Under the pieces are notes generated by a model. It saw only the letters and a program-made list of their open reading frames with translations, was not told where the DNA came from and did not search any database. Source: Roseiarcus sp963774195 (GTDB taxonomy: Bacteria; Pseudomonadota; Alphaproteobacteria; Rhizobiales; Beijerinckiaceae). From it: a stretch of DNA of 64,000 nucleotides. A program made the position numbers and the translations under genes. Positions 25,704 to 35,154 of the stretch are shown here, piece by piece. Within the stretch, counting starts at the first letter, position 1. Each line of letters starts with the position of its first letter. The stretch lies in assembly GCA_963774195.1 (NCBI GenBank), contig CAVZDY010000004.1, positions 62,001 to 126,000 of the forward strand, written 5' to 3'.

Positions 25704-25976
25704 ATGATCAACGGCAACATGGACATTGACGCGGACATGGGCGCGCTCACGACTCAGGAGTTCTCCCGTCTCGGCGATGGCGCGATCGCCTATGTGAAGA
25801 CAGTCAAGTTGGAGGTCGCGCAGCGTCTGTTTCCCGAGGCCGCCGACATCCCGCGCGACAAGAAGCTCTTCGCGCTGCTGGCTGCGGACGGTTCACCCAT
25901 TATGCTGGCCAACTCCAAGGGCGCGGCCATCGCCAATGCGTGGCGCTGGGAACTGAAGATGGTGACCGTGCACTGA
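25704..25976 (+). CDS. DUF1150 family protein (second copy)
   Basis: 90 residues, a paralogue of the protein at 5181-5441: ALTTQEFSRLGDGAIAYVK and LFALLAADGSPIMLANSKG match its motifs, and both end in V(S/T)VH. The Shine-Dalgarno AAGGAG precedes the ATG. Function unknown. Like the first copy it has a gcccctccc-type hairpin upstream, which suggests a shared regulatory feature or duplication of the whole unit. Confidence 0.8.
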   Translation: MINGNMDIDADMGALTTQEFSRLGDGAIAYVKTVKLEVAQRLFPEAADIPRDKKLFALLAADGSPIMLANSKGAAIANAWRWELKMVTVH

Positions 25977-26183
25977 CGTCCTTTTCATCCCGATAATTGC
26001 GCGGACCGCGACCGCTGGCTTAGGCGCCGGCGGCGCGCGGCGTCAGAACCGGCGGTTCAGCAGCTCTGGTATGGAAAAACGATTCGTGTTGATCGCGTCG
26101 ATTTAATTCAACAGCAACCTGCCCGGATTATCATTTATCGCAATTGTCACGCATTTTATTGCCAAAGGCAGGATTGCCACTGC

Positions 26184-27299
26184 ATGCGCGTCATGATCGT
26201 CGATGACAGCCGAAGCAGTCTCGCGGAGCTAAAGGCCCTCGTCGAGCAATTCGACGCAGTCGAAGCCGAAGTCTTTCTCGATCCCGAAATCGCATTGGCC
26301 AGCGCAAACGGCCAGCGATACGATATGGCGCTCGTCGATTACGTCATGCCGAAAGTCGACGGCATCGCGCTGATCAGACAAATGCGGATGACCAGCCTCC
26401 ATCGCGAGGCGCCGATGGTCATGATTACCGGAAGCTGCGAGGACGAGATCAAGCTGCAGGCGCTGGAAGCCGGGGCGACCGATTTCCTCAGCAAGGTGCA
26501 CAGCCGTCTCGAAATGACGATCAAGCTGCGCAACCTTATCCGTCTCGCCGACGCGATGCGGCGGCTGGACGATCATGTCGCCGCCCAAGCGCGTGAGATC
26601 GAGCGAGCGACTCGATCGCTCCTGCGACGCGAGGAAGAGATGGTCTTTCGCCTCTCGAAGGCGCTCGAATATCGCGACACCGACACCAACGACCACACCT
26701 ACCGTGTCGCCAGCTATAGCCGCATGATCGCAGAAAGGCTTGGGCTGCCGCAAAAAGAATGTCGCAGCATCTATCTGGCCTCGCCGCTGCATGACATCGG
26801 CAAGGTCGCGATACCTGACGCGATCCTCCTGAAGCCCGGCAAGCTCGATGGGGACGAGCGCGAAGTCATCCAGACGCATGCCGCGATCGGCGCCCGCATC
26901 CTGTCCGACAGCAATTCGGAGTTGATCAACCTCGCGGCGAAGATCGCCGAGAACCATCACGAACGATGGGACGGAGGCGGCTATCCGCACGGACTTAGCG
27001 GCGAGGCGATCCCACTCAGCGCGCGGATCGTCGCGATCGCCGACGTATTCGACGCGTTGACGACGGACCGCCCATACAAGAAGGCGTTGCCGCTAGAGGA
27101 GGCGCTCGCCGTGCTCAAGGCCGAACGCGGCCGCCACTTCGACCCGATCTGCCTCGACGCATTCCTCGCGGCGATTGCGGCGCTGATGGAGCGTGCTCCA
27201 AGCCGAGCGCTGGAGGGCGTTTTGCGCCGCCTCAGCGAAATCTATCCCGCTGGCGACAGTGATTCCGCCACAACGAAGCCCGAGACAAGCCTGGCGTAA
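26184..27299 (+). CDS. Response regulator with HD-GYP c-di-GMP phosphodiesterase output
   Basis: 371 residues, RpfG-like. Receiver 1-125 (MIVDDSRSS, phospho-acceptor in MALVDYVMP, MITGS) and HD-GYP domain 150-345 with metal-binding pieces HTYRVASYS, SPLHDIGKVAIPDAIL, NHHERWDGGGYPHGLSG and IVAIADVFDALTTDRPYK. It is predicted to hydrolyse cyclic di-GMP on phosphorylation, linking a signal to motility or biofilm. It sits between the collagen block and the chemotaxis operon, fitting control of the switch between surface attachment and movement, but no partner kinase is adjacent. Confidence 0.9.
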   Translation: MRVMIVDDSRSSLAELKALVEQFDAVEAEVFLDPEIALASANGQRYDMALVDYVMPKVDGIALIRQMRMTSLHREAPMVMITGSCEDEIKLQALEAGATDFLSKVHSRLEMTIKLRNLIRLADAMRRLDDHVAAQAREIERATRSLLRREEEMVFRLSKALEYRDTDTNDHTYRVASYSRMIAERLGLPQKECRSIYLASPLHDIGKVAIPDAILLKPGKLDGDEREVIQTHAAIGARILSDSNSELINLAAKIAENHHERWDGGGYPHGLSGEAIPLSARIVAIADVFDALTTDRPYKKALPLEEALAVLKAERGRHFDPICLDAFLAAIAALMERAPSRALEGVLRRLSEIYPAGDSDSATTKPETSLA

Positions 27300-27409
27300 G
27301 GATACCGTCATAGCCAGACAGCGACAGCCTGACTTGACGCGAAGAGGCTCCCAGTGCCGCAGACCGACCGCTCCGCGGGGGCCAAAGCGCCGCCGCGAAC
27401 CTGCCGCCG

Positions 27410-28165
27410 ATGAACGCGCGCGTGATCGCGGTCGCGAACCGCAAGGGCGGCGTCGGCAAAACCACTACCGCCGTCAATATCGCCGCCGAACTCGGCAGCC
27501 GCGGGCGGCGCGTGCTGGTGGTCGACCTCGATCCTCAAGGCCACGCAGGCCTCGGCCTCGGCGTCGTCGCGGCGCGCCATGAGGCGAGCGTGCATCAGAT
27601 TTTCCGCGAATTCCCGATCGATCTCACGACCGCGGTCAAGTCGAGCGACGTCGCGAACGTCGACGTGTTGCCCTCCGAGCGCGACTTCCAGGTCCACGAT
27701 TCGATCAACGATCCGCTACGCCTCGCCAGAGGCTTGGCGGCGTTCAGCGAAAAGTACGACGAAATCGTCATCGACACCTCGCCTACAATCGACGTATCGA
27801 CCGTCGCGGCCCTCGCGGCGGCCGACCATGTGCTGATCCCGACCCAATTGCAGCATCTCGCCCATGACGGCGTCGTGCGGTTCTCAACTGTACTGCTGCG
27901 CGTCGCGACTGCCCTCAATCGACGCTTTGCGGACCTCGCGATCGTTCCGATCCAGATTGACGTGCGGATCAATCTGCAACGCATCGTTCTGGCCGGGCTC
28001 GTCAAGGAATTCGGCCACAAGCGGATATTTCGCGGCATCCGCACCGACGTCGCGCTGGCCGAGGCGTTCGGATCGCGGACCGCTGTGCGATATTACCGGC
28101 CGCATTCGCGCGCCGCCGCCGACTACGCATTTCTCGCTGACGACATTCTCACGAATTGGACGTGA
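27410..28165 (+). CDS. ParA-family ATPase (orphan, chemotaxis-associated)
   Basis: 251 residues with the deviant Walker A KGGVGKTTTAVNIAAEL, the A' motif VVDLDPQGHAGLGLG and Walker B region EIVIDTSPTIDV, typical of ParA/Soj ATPases. No parB follows. It faces the end of the chemotaxis operon (stops 18 bp apart). Orphan ParA proteins in che loci (ParC in Vibrio, PpfA in Rhodobacter) position chemoreceptor arrays, so that role is likely here. The ATG at 27410 is directly before the Walker A region. Confidence 0.87.
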   Translation: MNARVIAVANRKGGVGKTTTAVNIAAELGSRGRRVLVVDLDPQGHAGLGLGVVAARHEASVHQIFREFPIDLTTAVKSSDVANVDVLPSERDFQVHDSINDPLRLARGLAAFSEKYDEIVIDTSPTIDVSTVAALAAADHVLIPTQLQHLAHDGVVRFSTVLLRVATALNRRFADLAIVPIQIDVRINLQRIVLAGLVKEFGHKRIFRGIRTDVALAEAFGSRTAVRYYRPHSRAAADYAFLADDILTNWT

Positions 28166-28183
28166 CGACGAGCGCCTTCTTGT

Positions 28184-29941
28184 TCAGAAGAGGCAGGCTT
28201 CCGCCAAGTCCGGCTCGTCGAATACCGCGAGCGGCCCCGCGCTTTCGTCCGTTTCCCTCGGGCCCCCGGTGAAGCCGTCATGAATCTGCCGCTCGCTCGC
28301 CATGGTGTACTTCGCGCGCAGCAGTTCATCCAACGAAGCGTCGACCTCTTGCGACTCGACGTCAGACGCGCCGATCTCTTGCGACAATTCGTCCACCGCG
28401 GCGGCGGCGGAGCGTAGGGTGGCGCCGATGTTTTCGTGCGCGTCGAGCATCGCCACTGCGCGCTCGAGCAGGATGCGCACGCCGTCTGCTTCCCCGCCGA
28501 GGCGGTCCAGCGCCGCGGTCATCTCCTTGCCATTCGCGTTGAACGTCCCGATCGCGGCGGTCAATCGTTCGTCGAGCGTCGTCAAGCGCTCCGAATCGTG
28601 CGAACGCCCGGCCTCGGAAAAGCGTTCGACGAAGGAGACGACTTCGCTCAACGCAGGCGGCAACTCATGGATCCCCTCCACGATGCGCGCCGCATAGTTC
28701 CGCAGTTCCTGCGCGATAATGTTCAGGCCTTTGCCGCGGTCGCCGAGGCGACTCGATTTGAGCACGGCGTTCGTTCCAATCATCGTGACGTCCACGACGA
28801 TTTGCGAAAGACCGGAGGTGCGCTGGTGAAGATCGGCCATCGTGTCGCCGACCGCGGTCGCGGCTCGGTCGACGATCGTGCGCGCGCGCCGGGATTCCGT
28901 GATGATGGCGCGCGCCGCCGCGAGCTTGCGCTCCAGCCCTTCGAGAAAGGAACCGCCGCCCCGCCGGCTCGCGCCGAACAGCGATCGGCCTTGTCCGGCA
29001 AGCGCGGCCGCGTCGTCGCCGACGCTCCGAAGCGAAACCGAGACCGAGTCCATCTCGCGCATGAATTCGTCCAGCGCCCCATCGAGCTGGAGCGCCTGCA
29101 ACCGGCACATGCGCGCGGCGAGATGCGCTGGATCCGGCCATTCGCTGTCCGCCAGCGCCCCGTCCGCTTCGACCTTGGCGGCGGCCAGGGTCAGCGCGAA
29201 ATGGACATGCTCGATGCGCTGGCGCGTGCTGTCGCCGACCTGCAGGGCCATCACGCATTGGCCGATCTTCGCGCCGATCTGTTGCGATTGCGCGCTGATG
29301 TCCTGCAGCGCCTCGCCGATGGCGCGCCGCCGCTCCGAAACCGCGCGCAGGCTCTCGATGATTTCGGTCGAAATTGTCTTGAGACTCGTTTGGTGGCTTC
29401 GCTGGAAGCTCGATTGCGCGTCGCTCGAAGCGCGCAGCAAATCGAATAGTTTCGCGTGCCTCTCCTGATATTCGTCGAGCGCTCGCTGAGCCCGATGGGC
29501 GATCTGCTGGAGGCCATCCGCAAAAGCGGTCATATCTTCGCCGCTCTCGTTCAGCGAGGCGGCTTCGATCTTCACGCTGAACACCAGCGCGTTGATGGTG
29601 CGAATGCCGGTGAGCAACTTGGAGATCTGCAGGGCGATCGCCCGGTTCAAAGCGACGAGCTCCACAACCGCTTGGCTCTCCCTCGTCAGGCCGTCCGCGG
29701 AGCGCTGGAACTCGTGGGCCATCGCCTCGAGATCAAGCCCGGCTGCGCGTAGGTCCTCCCCTTCGAGCGAACGAGAGAGCGCCTCGAACAGCGCCGAAAG
29801 ATCGGCCAAACCAGGGATCGCGTCGCCAAGGCTCGCACCGACGCCGAGGCAGGTCTGTTCGCATTGTGCGAAAGTCTGGCTGATCGAGTTGGCGTTACGC
29901 CGCAACTCCTCGCCAAGCGATCGCGAGAATGCCATCGTCAT
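28184..29941 (-). CDS. Soluble methyl-accepting-chemotaxis-like coiled-coil protein
   Basis: 585 residues, mostly helical, with no transmembrane segment. The segment VTMIGTNAVLKSSRLGDRGKG followed by IIAQELRNYA resembles a degenerate form of the MCP hairpin tip (normally ...ALNAAVEAARAGE..GRGFAVVA..VR), and a similar but weaker pattern occurs near the N-terminus (ALVFSVKIEAASLNESGED). It lies 31 bp after cheB, so it is the last gene of the che operon. It could be a cytoplasmic receptor or an array-scaffold protein positioned by the neighbouring ParA. The start at 29941 has an alternative ATG two codons on. Confidence 0.7.
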   Translation of the reverse strand: MTMAFSRSLGEELRRNANSISQTFAQCEQTCLGVGASLGDAIPGLADLSALFEALSRSLEGEDLRAAGLDLEAMAHEFQRSADGLTRESQAVVELVALNRAIALQISKLLTGIRTINALVFSVKIEAASLNESGEDMTAFADGLQQIAHRAQRALDEYQERHAKLFDLLRASSDAQSSFQRSHQTSLKTISTEIIESLRAVSERRRAIGEALQDISAQSQQIGAKIGQCVMALQVGDSTRQRIEHVHFALTLAAAKVEADGALADSEWPDPAHLAARMCRLQALQLDGALDEFMREMDSVSVSLRSVGDDAAALAGQGRSLFGASRRGGGSFLEGLERKLAAARAIITESRRARTIVDRAATAVGDTMADLHQRTSGLSQIVVDVTMIGTNAVLKSSRLGDRGKGLNIIAQELRNYAARIVEGIHELPPALSEVVSFVERFSEAGRSHDSERLTTLDERLTAAIGTFNANGKEMTAALDRLGGEADGVRILLERAVAMLDAHENIGATLRSAAAAVDELSQEIGASDVESQEVDASLDELLRAKYTMASERQIHDGFTGGPRETDESAGPLAVFDEPDLAEACLF

Positions 29942-29971
29942 TATGCTGCTCCTCGCCGCATGCGCCGCGCC

Positions 29972-31057
29972 TCAAGTCCTGGCGCGAAAATTTTGAATTT
30001 CGATCGGGATCGTCGTCAACGGCACGATCTTGTCAGCGGCGCCTAAGGCGATCGCTTCCTTCGGCATGCCGAAGACGACGCAGGTCTCTTCGTTCTGCGC
30101 GACGGTCGCGGCTCCCGCCTTCTTCATCTCGAGCAGGCCCTTGGCGCCGTCGTCGCCCATCCCCGTCATAATGACGCCGAGCGCATTCGCGCCCGCATAT
30201 TGCGCCGCGGAACGGAACAGCACGTCGACCGAAGGACGGTGACGCGAGACGAGCGGTCCGTCCTTGATGGCGACGTGATAGCGCGCGCCGCTGCGTTGTA
30301 GGAGCAAGTGCCGATTTCCGGGCGCGATGAGGGCGCGGCCCGCGATCACCTGGTCGCCGTCCTCCGCCTCCTTGACGTCGATCTGGCATAGGCCGTTGAG
30401 GCGCCGGGCGAAGGCCGCGGTGAAATGCTCCGGCATGTGCTGGACGATGACGATCCCCGGGCTGCCCGGGGGCAGCGCTATCAGGACTTCGCGTAGCGAT
30501 TCCGTCCCTCCGGTCGAGGCGCCGATGCAGACGACTTGGTCGGTCGTGCGCGTCAGCGAGCGGGCCGGCGTCGGAGGCGGCATGATGACGTCAGCGGTAA
30601 GCTTTTTCTGGACGAGCGCCGGCTTGCGGCGGGGCCCCGTGAAGGTCGCTCGCTTTGCCGCTCTCACCGCATCCCAGATGCGAACCTGCGATTCGGTGAG
30701 AAACTGCTTGGTGTCGACGCGCGGCTTGAGGATCACGTCGACCGCGCCCGCCTCGAGGGCGTCGAGCAACGTCTCGGATCCGCCTTCCAGCAGCGTGGAG
30801 CACAGGATCGTCGGGATCGGCCGCTGCGCCATGATCTTGCGGAGGAAGGTGATGCCGTCCATGCGCGGCATCTCGACGTCGAGAATGATGACGTCGGGCA
30901 CTTCCTCGTGGATGCGCTGGGCGGCGACAAAGGGATCGGCCGCCGTCGCCATCACTTCGAGATCGGGAGCGGCGTTGATGATCAAGGTCAGCGTCTGACG
31001 AACCGACGCGGAATCATCGACGACCAGCACCCGCGTCTTGTCCTGCGCCTCGCTCAT
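29972..31057 (-). CDS. cheB: Chemotaxis glutamate methylesterase/deamidase CheB
   Basis: 361 residues: receiver domain (VVDDSASVRQTL, phospho-acceptor D60 in IILDVEMP), linker, and C-terminal methylesterase with the catalytic serine in GASTGGTESL, histidine in VQHMPEHFT and aspartate in TGMGDDGAKG. It removes methyl groups from chemoreceptors, for adaptation. Follows cheR by 10 bp in the operon. Confidence 0.95.
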   Translation of the reverse strand: MSEAQDKTRVLVVDDSASVRQTLTLIINAAPDLEVMATAADPFVAAQRIHEEVPDVIILDVEMPRMDGITFLRKIMAQRPIPTILCSTLLEGGSETLLDALEAGAVDVILKPRVDTKQFLTESQVRIWDAVRAAKRATFTGPRRKPALVQKKLTADVIMPPPTPARSLTRTTDQVVCIGASTGGTESLREVLIALPPGSPGIVIVQHMPEHFTAAFARRLNGLCQIDVKEAEDGDQVIAGRALIAPGNRHLLLQRSGARYHVAIKDGPLVSRHRPSVDVLFRSAAQYAGANALGVIMTGMGDDGAKGLLEMKKAGAATVAQNEETCVVFGMPKEAIALGAADKIVPLTTIPIEIQNFRART

Positions 31058-31067
31058 GGCAGCCCTT

Positions 31068-31943
31068 TCATGCGTGCTGAAAGATAGTGGGAGCGGTCTG
31101 CCGCAGCGACGGCTGATCGCTGCCTGCCAGAGATTCGGAATGGCCGAGGATCAGGAAGCCCCCTCTGCGCAGGTGTTTGCAGAGGCGGCGCAGCACCTTG
31201 TCCTGCGTCGACTTGGAGAAATAAATGAGGATATTGCGGCAGAAGATCACGTCGAAGTCGCGTTCGACGAGATAGTTCTCGTCCATGAGGTTGAGATGCT
31301 GAAAGCGGACCGCGCGGCGAAGCTCGGGGACGATTCTCATTTCCTGCCGAGTGGCGTCGACCGCCCGCATGACGTAACGCTGCTGCATCGCCTCGGGAAT
31401 CGGTTCGGCGAAGGCCAGCGGATAGACCGCCCGGCGCGCCTGCGCGATGACGTCGGTGCTGATGTCGGTGCCGAATACGGAGAACGTATTTCGCTCTAGG
31501 CCCAGCGTCTCCGCCGCCACCATGGCGATCGTGTACGCCTCGGCGCCGATCGACGCCGCGGCGCTCCAGAATTTCATCGGGCCGTCGAGGCCGTGTTGAG
31601 AGCGGAGGAGCGGGATCGCCTTGTCGCGCAAAAACGCGAAGTGATCCGGCTCGCGAAAGAAGTCGGTCTTGTTGGTCGTCACGCAATCCACGAGATAGGT
31701 GAATTCGTCGGCCAGGCGACCGTGCTCGAAAATCACATGGCCATAGTCCGCGAGGGACGGTAGCCCGAGCGCGCGCATGCGCTTGCGGAGGCGGCCCTCC
31801 ACCATGGTCCGCTTCGTCGGTGGCAGACGGATGCCGGTATGGTCTTCGACAAGCCGCGCAAGCTTGACGAAATGCTTCTCCTGAAGCTGATCATGCATGG
31901 TCTGGAATTCGCAATAAACGACGCAGGAACTCGCTTCGGCCAC
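31068..31943 (-). CDS. cheR: Chemotaxis receptor methyltransferase CheR
   Basis: About 291 residues. N-terminal helical domain (FVKLARLVEDHTGIRL), then a SAM-dependent methyltransferase fold with FWSAAASIGAEAYTIAM, GTDIS and VIFCRNILIYF. It methylates receptor glutamates using S-adenosylmethionine. The frame opens at a GTG at 31943, two bases from the cheW stop; an ATG at 31898 is an alternative and would remove an unusual Cys-containing leader. Confidence 0.94.
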   Translation of the reverse strand: MAEASSCVVYCEFQTMHDQLQEKHFVKLARLVEDHTGIRLPPTKRTMVEGRLRKRMRALGLPSLADYGHVIFEHGRLADEFTYLVDCVTTNKTDFFREPDHFAFLRDKAIPLLRSQHGLDGPMKFWSAAASIGAEAYTIAMVAAETLGLERNTFSVFGTDISTDVIAQARRAVYPLAFAEPIPEAMQQRYVMRAVDATRQEMRIVPELRRAVRFQHLNLMDENYLVERDFDVIFCRNILIYFSKSTQDKVLRRLCKHLRRGGFLILGHSESLAGSDQPSLRQTAPTIFQHA

Positions 31944-31945
31944 GC

Positions 31946-32416
31946 CTAAGCGGCGAGGCCGGGCATACCGGACGCGATCAGTTCGTCGCCCGCAATCAAA
32001 CGGTCGAGTTCCAGCACGACGACGAAAGCTCCGGCATCACGCCCGACGCCAACGACATATTCGGCGCGCCAGCGCGAGCCGATCGAGGGCGGCGGCTCGA
32101 GCGCAGCGCCGCCGAGATCGCTGACGGCGAACACACAGTCGGCGACGAGACCTAGCGCCACCCGCTTGCCCTCGATGGCGGCTTCGACGACGATGATGCG
32201 CGTGCGGTTGGTCGCCTCGGCCGGAGCGAGCCCGAACTTCAGCCGCAAATCGATGACGAGCAGACCGACGCCGCGCACGTCGGTCAGGCCCAGCACGTAA
32301 GGCGGCGCATGCGGCAGGCGCGAAATCGGCCGCATGTCCAGAACCTCCTGCACCCTTTCGACCGGCAGCGCAAAGCGCTCTTCCGCTATGCCGAATGTGA
32401 GATATTGATTGGCCAT
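31946..32416 (-). CDS. cheW: Chemotaxis coupling protein CheW (second)
   Basis: 156-residue single CheW-like SH3 domain: YLTFGIAEERFALPVERVQEVL, then LTDVRGVGLLVIDLRLKFGL and LGLVADCVF. It couples receptors to CheA at the membrane or in cytoplasmic arrays. Lies between the MCP and cheR. A second CheW is encoded at 34702-35154, so the two may serve different receptors. Confidence 0.93.
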   Translation of the reverse strand: MANQYLTFGIAEERFALPVERVQEVLDMRPISRLPHAPPYVLGLTDVRGVGLLVIDLRLKFGLAPAEATNRTRIIVVEAAIEGKRVALGLVADCVFAVSDLGGAALEPPPSIGSRWRAEYVVGVGRDAGAFVVVLELDRLIAGDELIASGMPGLAA

Positions 32417-32481
32417 CGTCGCCCCGCTGTGCTGCGTTCAAGGGGCCGAGCGGCGCCGCCGCTCGGCTCTGATGCCAAGGG

Positions 32482-34686
32482 TCAGGCGCGCTTAAACTCC
32501 GCGTCCGTCTCATCTTCGCCCAGGTCGAAGGCGAAGCCCTTGCGCGACGCCGCCGCGACCTTCTTGACGGGCGCCTTGGGCGCGGGCGCCTCCTTGGCGC
32601 GCATCGTCGCCGCCTTCGTCTTGAGTTGGGCCACCGCCTTGTCGAGCACGCCGTCATGGTGGGCGTCGGCGTTCGACGCGGCGCGGCGGGCGCCTTCGCC
32701 AATGCGGAAGTAGGCGATCGTGCGCTGCAGCTGCTCAGCCTGCGCCGTCAGCTCTTCCGAGGTCGCGGAGACCTCTTCCGACGCCGACGCGTTCTGCTGC
32801 GTCACCTGGTCGAGCTGCTGGATCGCCTTGTTGATCTGCGTGGCGCCAACGTCCTGCTCGCGGCAAGCCGCGCTGATCTCGCCGACGAGTTCCGCGGTGC
32901 GCCGGATGTCCGGCACCAGGCGAACCAGCATCGCGCCCGCCTCCTGCGCCGACTTAACCGTGTCGATCGACAGCGTGCTGATCTCGGCGGCGGCCGCCTG
33001 GCTGCGCTCGGCGAGCTTGCGCACTTCCGAGGCGACGACCGCGAAGCCGCGGCCGTGCTCGCCGGCGCGCGCCGCTTCGACTGCGGCGTTGAGCGCCAAG
33101 AGGTCAGTCTGGCGAGCGATCTCCTGCACGATCGTGATCTTCTCGGCGATCGTCTCCATCGCCTTGACCGCGCGGGAGACGGCCGAGCCGCTCGCTTCGG
33201 CGTCCTGCGCCGACTGGCGAGCGATCTTCTCCGTCTGGCTCGCGTTGTCGGCGCTCTGTTTGACGTTCGACGCCATCTCCTCCATCGACGACGAGGCCTC
33301 CTCCGCGGACGAAGCCTGTTCGGTGGCGCCCTGCGACAATTGCTCGGCGCTCGCCGAAAGCTGCTGGCTGCCGGACGAAACGTTCTGCGCCGCCCCGATC
33401 GCTTCGCTCACGACGCTCTGGAGCCTGTTCAACATTTGCTCCAGCGAAATCCCGAGCGTGTCCTTCTCCGAGAGGCGCCTCGCTTCGACCGTCAGGTCGC
33501 CCGAAGCGATGGCGTCGGCGACACGCGCCGTCACGTTGAGGTTCGCCGTCATTGCGTTCAGCGCCTTGATGAGGTCGCCCACTTCGTCGTTGCTGGACGC
33601 CTCGATGGTCTGGCTGAGATCGCCGAGCGCGACCGCGTCCGCCAGCCCGACTGCGCGGCTCAGACCGCGGCTGATGTTGAGCGCGATCCAGATCGCCGAC
33701 CCGAGCGCGATCAGCAGCGAAACGACGACCGTTGCGGTCAGAAGCAATTGCGCTTGGCTCGCATTCTCGGCGGCCCGGGTGGCCCCTTCGGCCATCGCCC
33801 CCCTCACATAAGTGACGAAGTCGCCGGAGGCGCCGAGCGCGGCTTCGGTCGCCGTCCGCCCTTCAGACCCGGACATCGCCGCCCCTTTGATGTTGCCGCC
33901 TTCGCGCACGATCTCAGCGCCGCGCGAGAGCGCCTTGTTCAGGCGATCGGTCGAAGAGCTGACAGCGCTGGCGGAAGCGCCGAGCGTGGCGAGTTGCGCT
34001 TTCGCCTGCTCGAGCGAACGCGTCATCGCGCCCATGCGGTCATTCAAGTTCGCAACGTCGGCGTTCAGCGTCTCCATGCCGTCGGCCGCGGTCGCCTGGG
34101 CGAACACCCGCTGCGCGTGCGAGGCTTCCAATTGGACGCCCTCGAGAGCGAACAGCGCCTTCTGCGTCTCCATCGAGGCGGGCAACCGATTGACCTCGGC
34201 CATCGTTGCATCAAACGAGTCGTCGAACGCCTTGGCCGCCGCGACCCCCTCGCCGTTCCAGAATTGCATCGCACGATTGTTGGAGTTCAGCTTGGAGAAC
34301 CTGATGACCCCATCTTCGACCGTGTTCATCTTCTCGTAGTCGCTCGAGAATTTCGCCATCAGCGCTTTGCCCTGCTCCGTCGCGTCAGCGATGATCTGGT
34401 CGCGCAGGCCCATCGCCTCGGAGCGATGCTTGGCGATCTCGTCCGCCAAGCCGGTGATTTCCGCGTCCGTCGAGGCCATGATGAGGTTCTTTTCGGCGCG
34501 CACCTGGGTGAGCAGCACCGAATCGAGTTGCCCTGCCTTGTCGATCCGCCCGGAGCGGGCGACCAGGTCCTCGCTCGTATTGGCGAGTTGGCTGAGCTTC
34601 ACATAAGCGACGCCGCCCGTGACCATGGAGAGAATGATGACGGCGCCGAACGCGCTCGCCAGCTTGCCTTTGACAGTGAAGCGCAT
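32482..34686 (-). CDS. Methyl-accepting chemotaxis protein
   Basis: 734 residues. N-terminal membrane helix (FGAVIILSMVTGGVAYVKL), a periplasmic helical-bundle sensor (about 30-310), second membrane helix (LLTATVVVSLLIALGSAIWIA), HAMP region and a long cytoplasmic coiled coil with the tip motif DLLALNAAVEAARAGEHGRG and FAVVASEVRKLAERSQ. The C-terminus is an Ala/Lys-rich linker ending DETDAEFKRA. Ligand unknown. Encoded between the two cheW genes, with 15 bp to the upstream one. Confidence 0.94.
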   Translation of the reverse strand: MRFTVKGKLASAFGAVIILSMVTGGVAYVKLSQLANTSEDLVARSGRIDKAGQLDSVLLTQVRAEKNLIMASTDAEITGLADEIAKHRSEAMGLRDQIIADATEQGKALMAKFSSDYEKMNTVEDGVIRFSKLNSNNRAMQFWNGEGVAAAKAFDDSFDATMAEVNRLPASMETQKALFALEGVQLEASHAQRVFAQATAADGMETLNADVANLNDRMGAMTRSLEQAKAQLATLGASASAVSSSTDRLNKALSRGAEIVREGGNIKGAAMSGSEGRTATEAALGASGDFVTYVRGAMAEGATRAAENASQAQLLLTATVVVSLLIALGSAIWIALNISRGLSRAVGLADAVALGDLSQTIEASSNDEVGDLIKALNAMTANLNVTARVADAIASGDLTVEARRLSEKDTLGISLEQMLNRLQSVVSEAIGAAQNVSSGSQQLSASAEQLSQGATEQASSAEEASSSMEEMASNVKQSADNASQTEKIARQSAQDAEASGSAVSRAVKAMETIAEKITIVQEIARQTDLLALNAAVEAARAGEHGRGFAVVASEVRKLAERSQAAAAEISTLSIDTVKSAQEAGAMLVRLVPDIRRTAELVGEISAACREQDVGATQINKAIQQLDQVTQQNASASEEVSATSEELTAQAEQLQRTIAYFRIGEGARRAASNADAHHDGVLDKAVAQLKTKAATMRAKEAPAPKAPVKKVAAASRKGFAFDLGEDETDAEFKRA

Positions 34687-34701
34687 AACCTAAAATCCCC
34701 T

Positions 34702-35154
34702 CTAAGCGTTCAATATTCTTGCCATGTCGGGCAGCACGATGAAGTCGTCCTTCCACTTTCCGATGGCGGCAATGAATTCCGGTTGCCAATGCATGCCGAT
34801 GGGCGGCGCTTTTTGCAGCGTGGCGACGTCCATCTCGGTGACCTCGTAGACCTTGTCGGCGATGATCCCGATCGTCGTCGGATCGCCAGCGAGGTCAATT
34901 TCGATCACCACGAAACGCGAGTCGGCGGTGATCGGAGCCGGCGGAAGACCGAAGCGCACCCTGAGGTCGGCGAGCGGGATCACCTTGCCGCGAACGTTGA
35001 GCACGCTCGAAACATAGGGCTGCGCGCCGGGCACCCGCGTCACCGGCGCGGGATCGATGATCTCGCGGACCTGTCGTGCGTCGAGCGCAAAAATTTCGCC
35101 CGCGACGCCCAGCATAAGAACTTGCAAGACGCCCTCGGCCTCTGTCGTCGTCAT
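34702..35154 (-). CDS. cheW: Chemotaxis coupling protein CheW (first)
   Basis: 150 residues, one CheW domain: VAGEIFALDARQVREIID, VLNVRGKVIPLADLRVRFGL, IIADKVYEVTEM. The start overlaps the cheA stop (ATGA), implying translational coupling and matched amounts of kinase and coupler. Confidence 0.93.
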   Translation of the reverse strand: MTTTEAEGVLQVLMLGVAGEIFALDARQVREIIDPAPVTRVPGAQPYVSSVLNVRGKVIPLADLRVRFGLPPAPITADSRFVVIEIDLAGDPTTIGIIADKVYEVTEMDVATLQKAPPIGMHWQPEFIAAIGKWKDDFIVLPDMARILNA

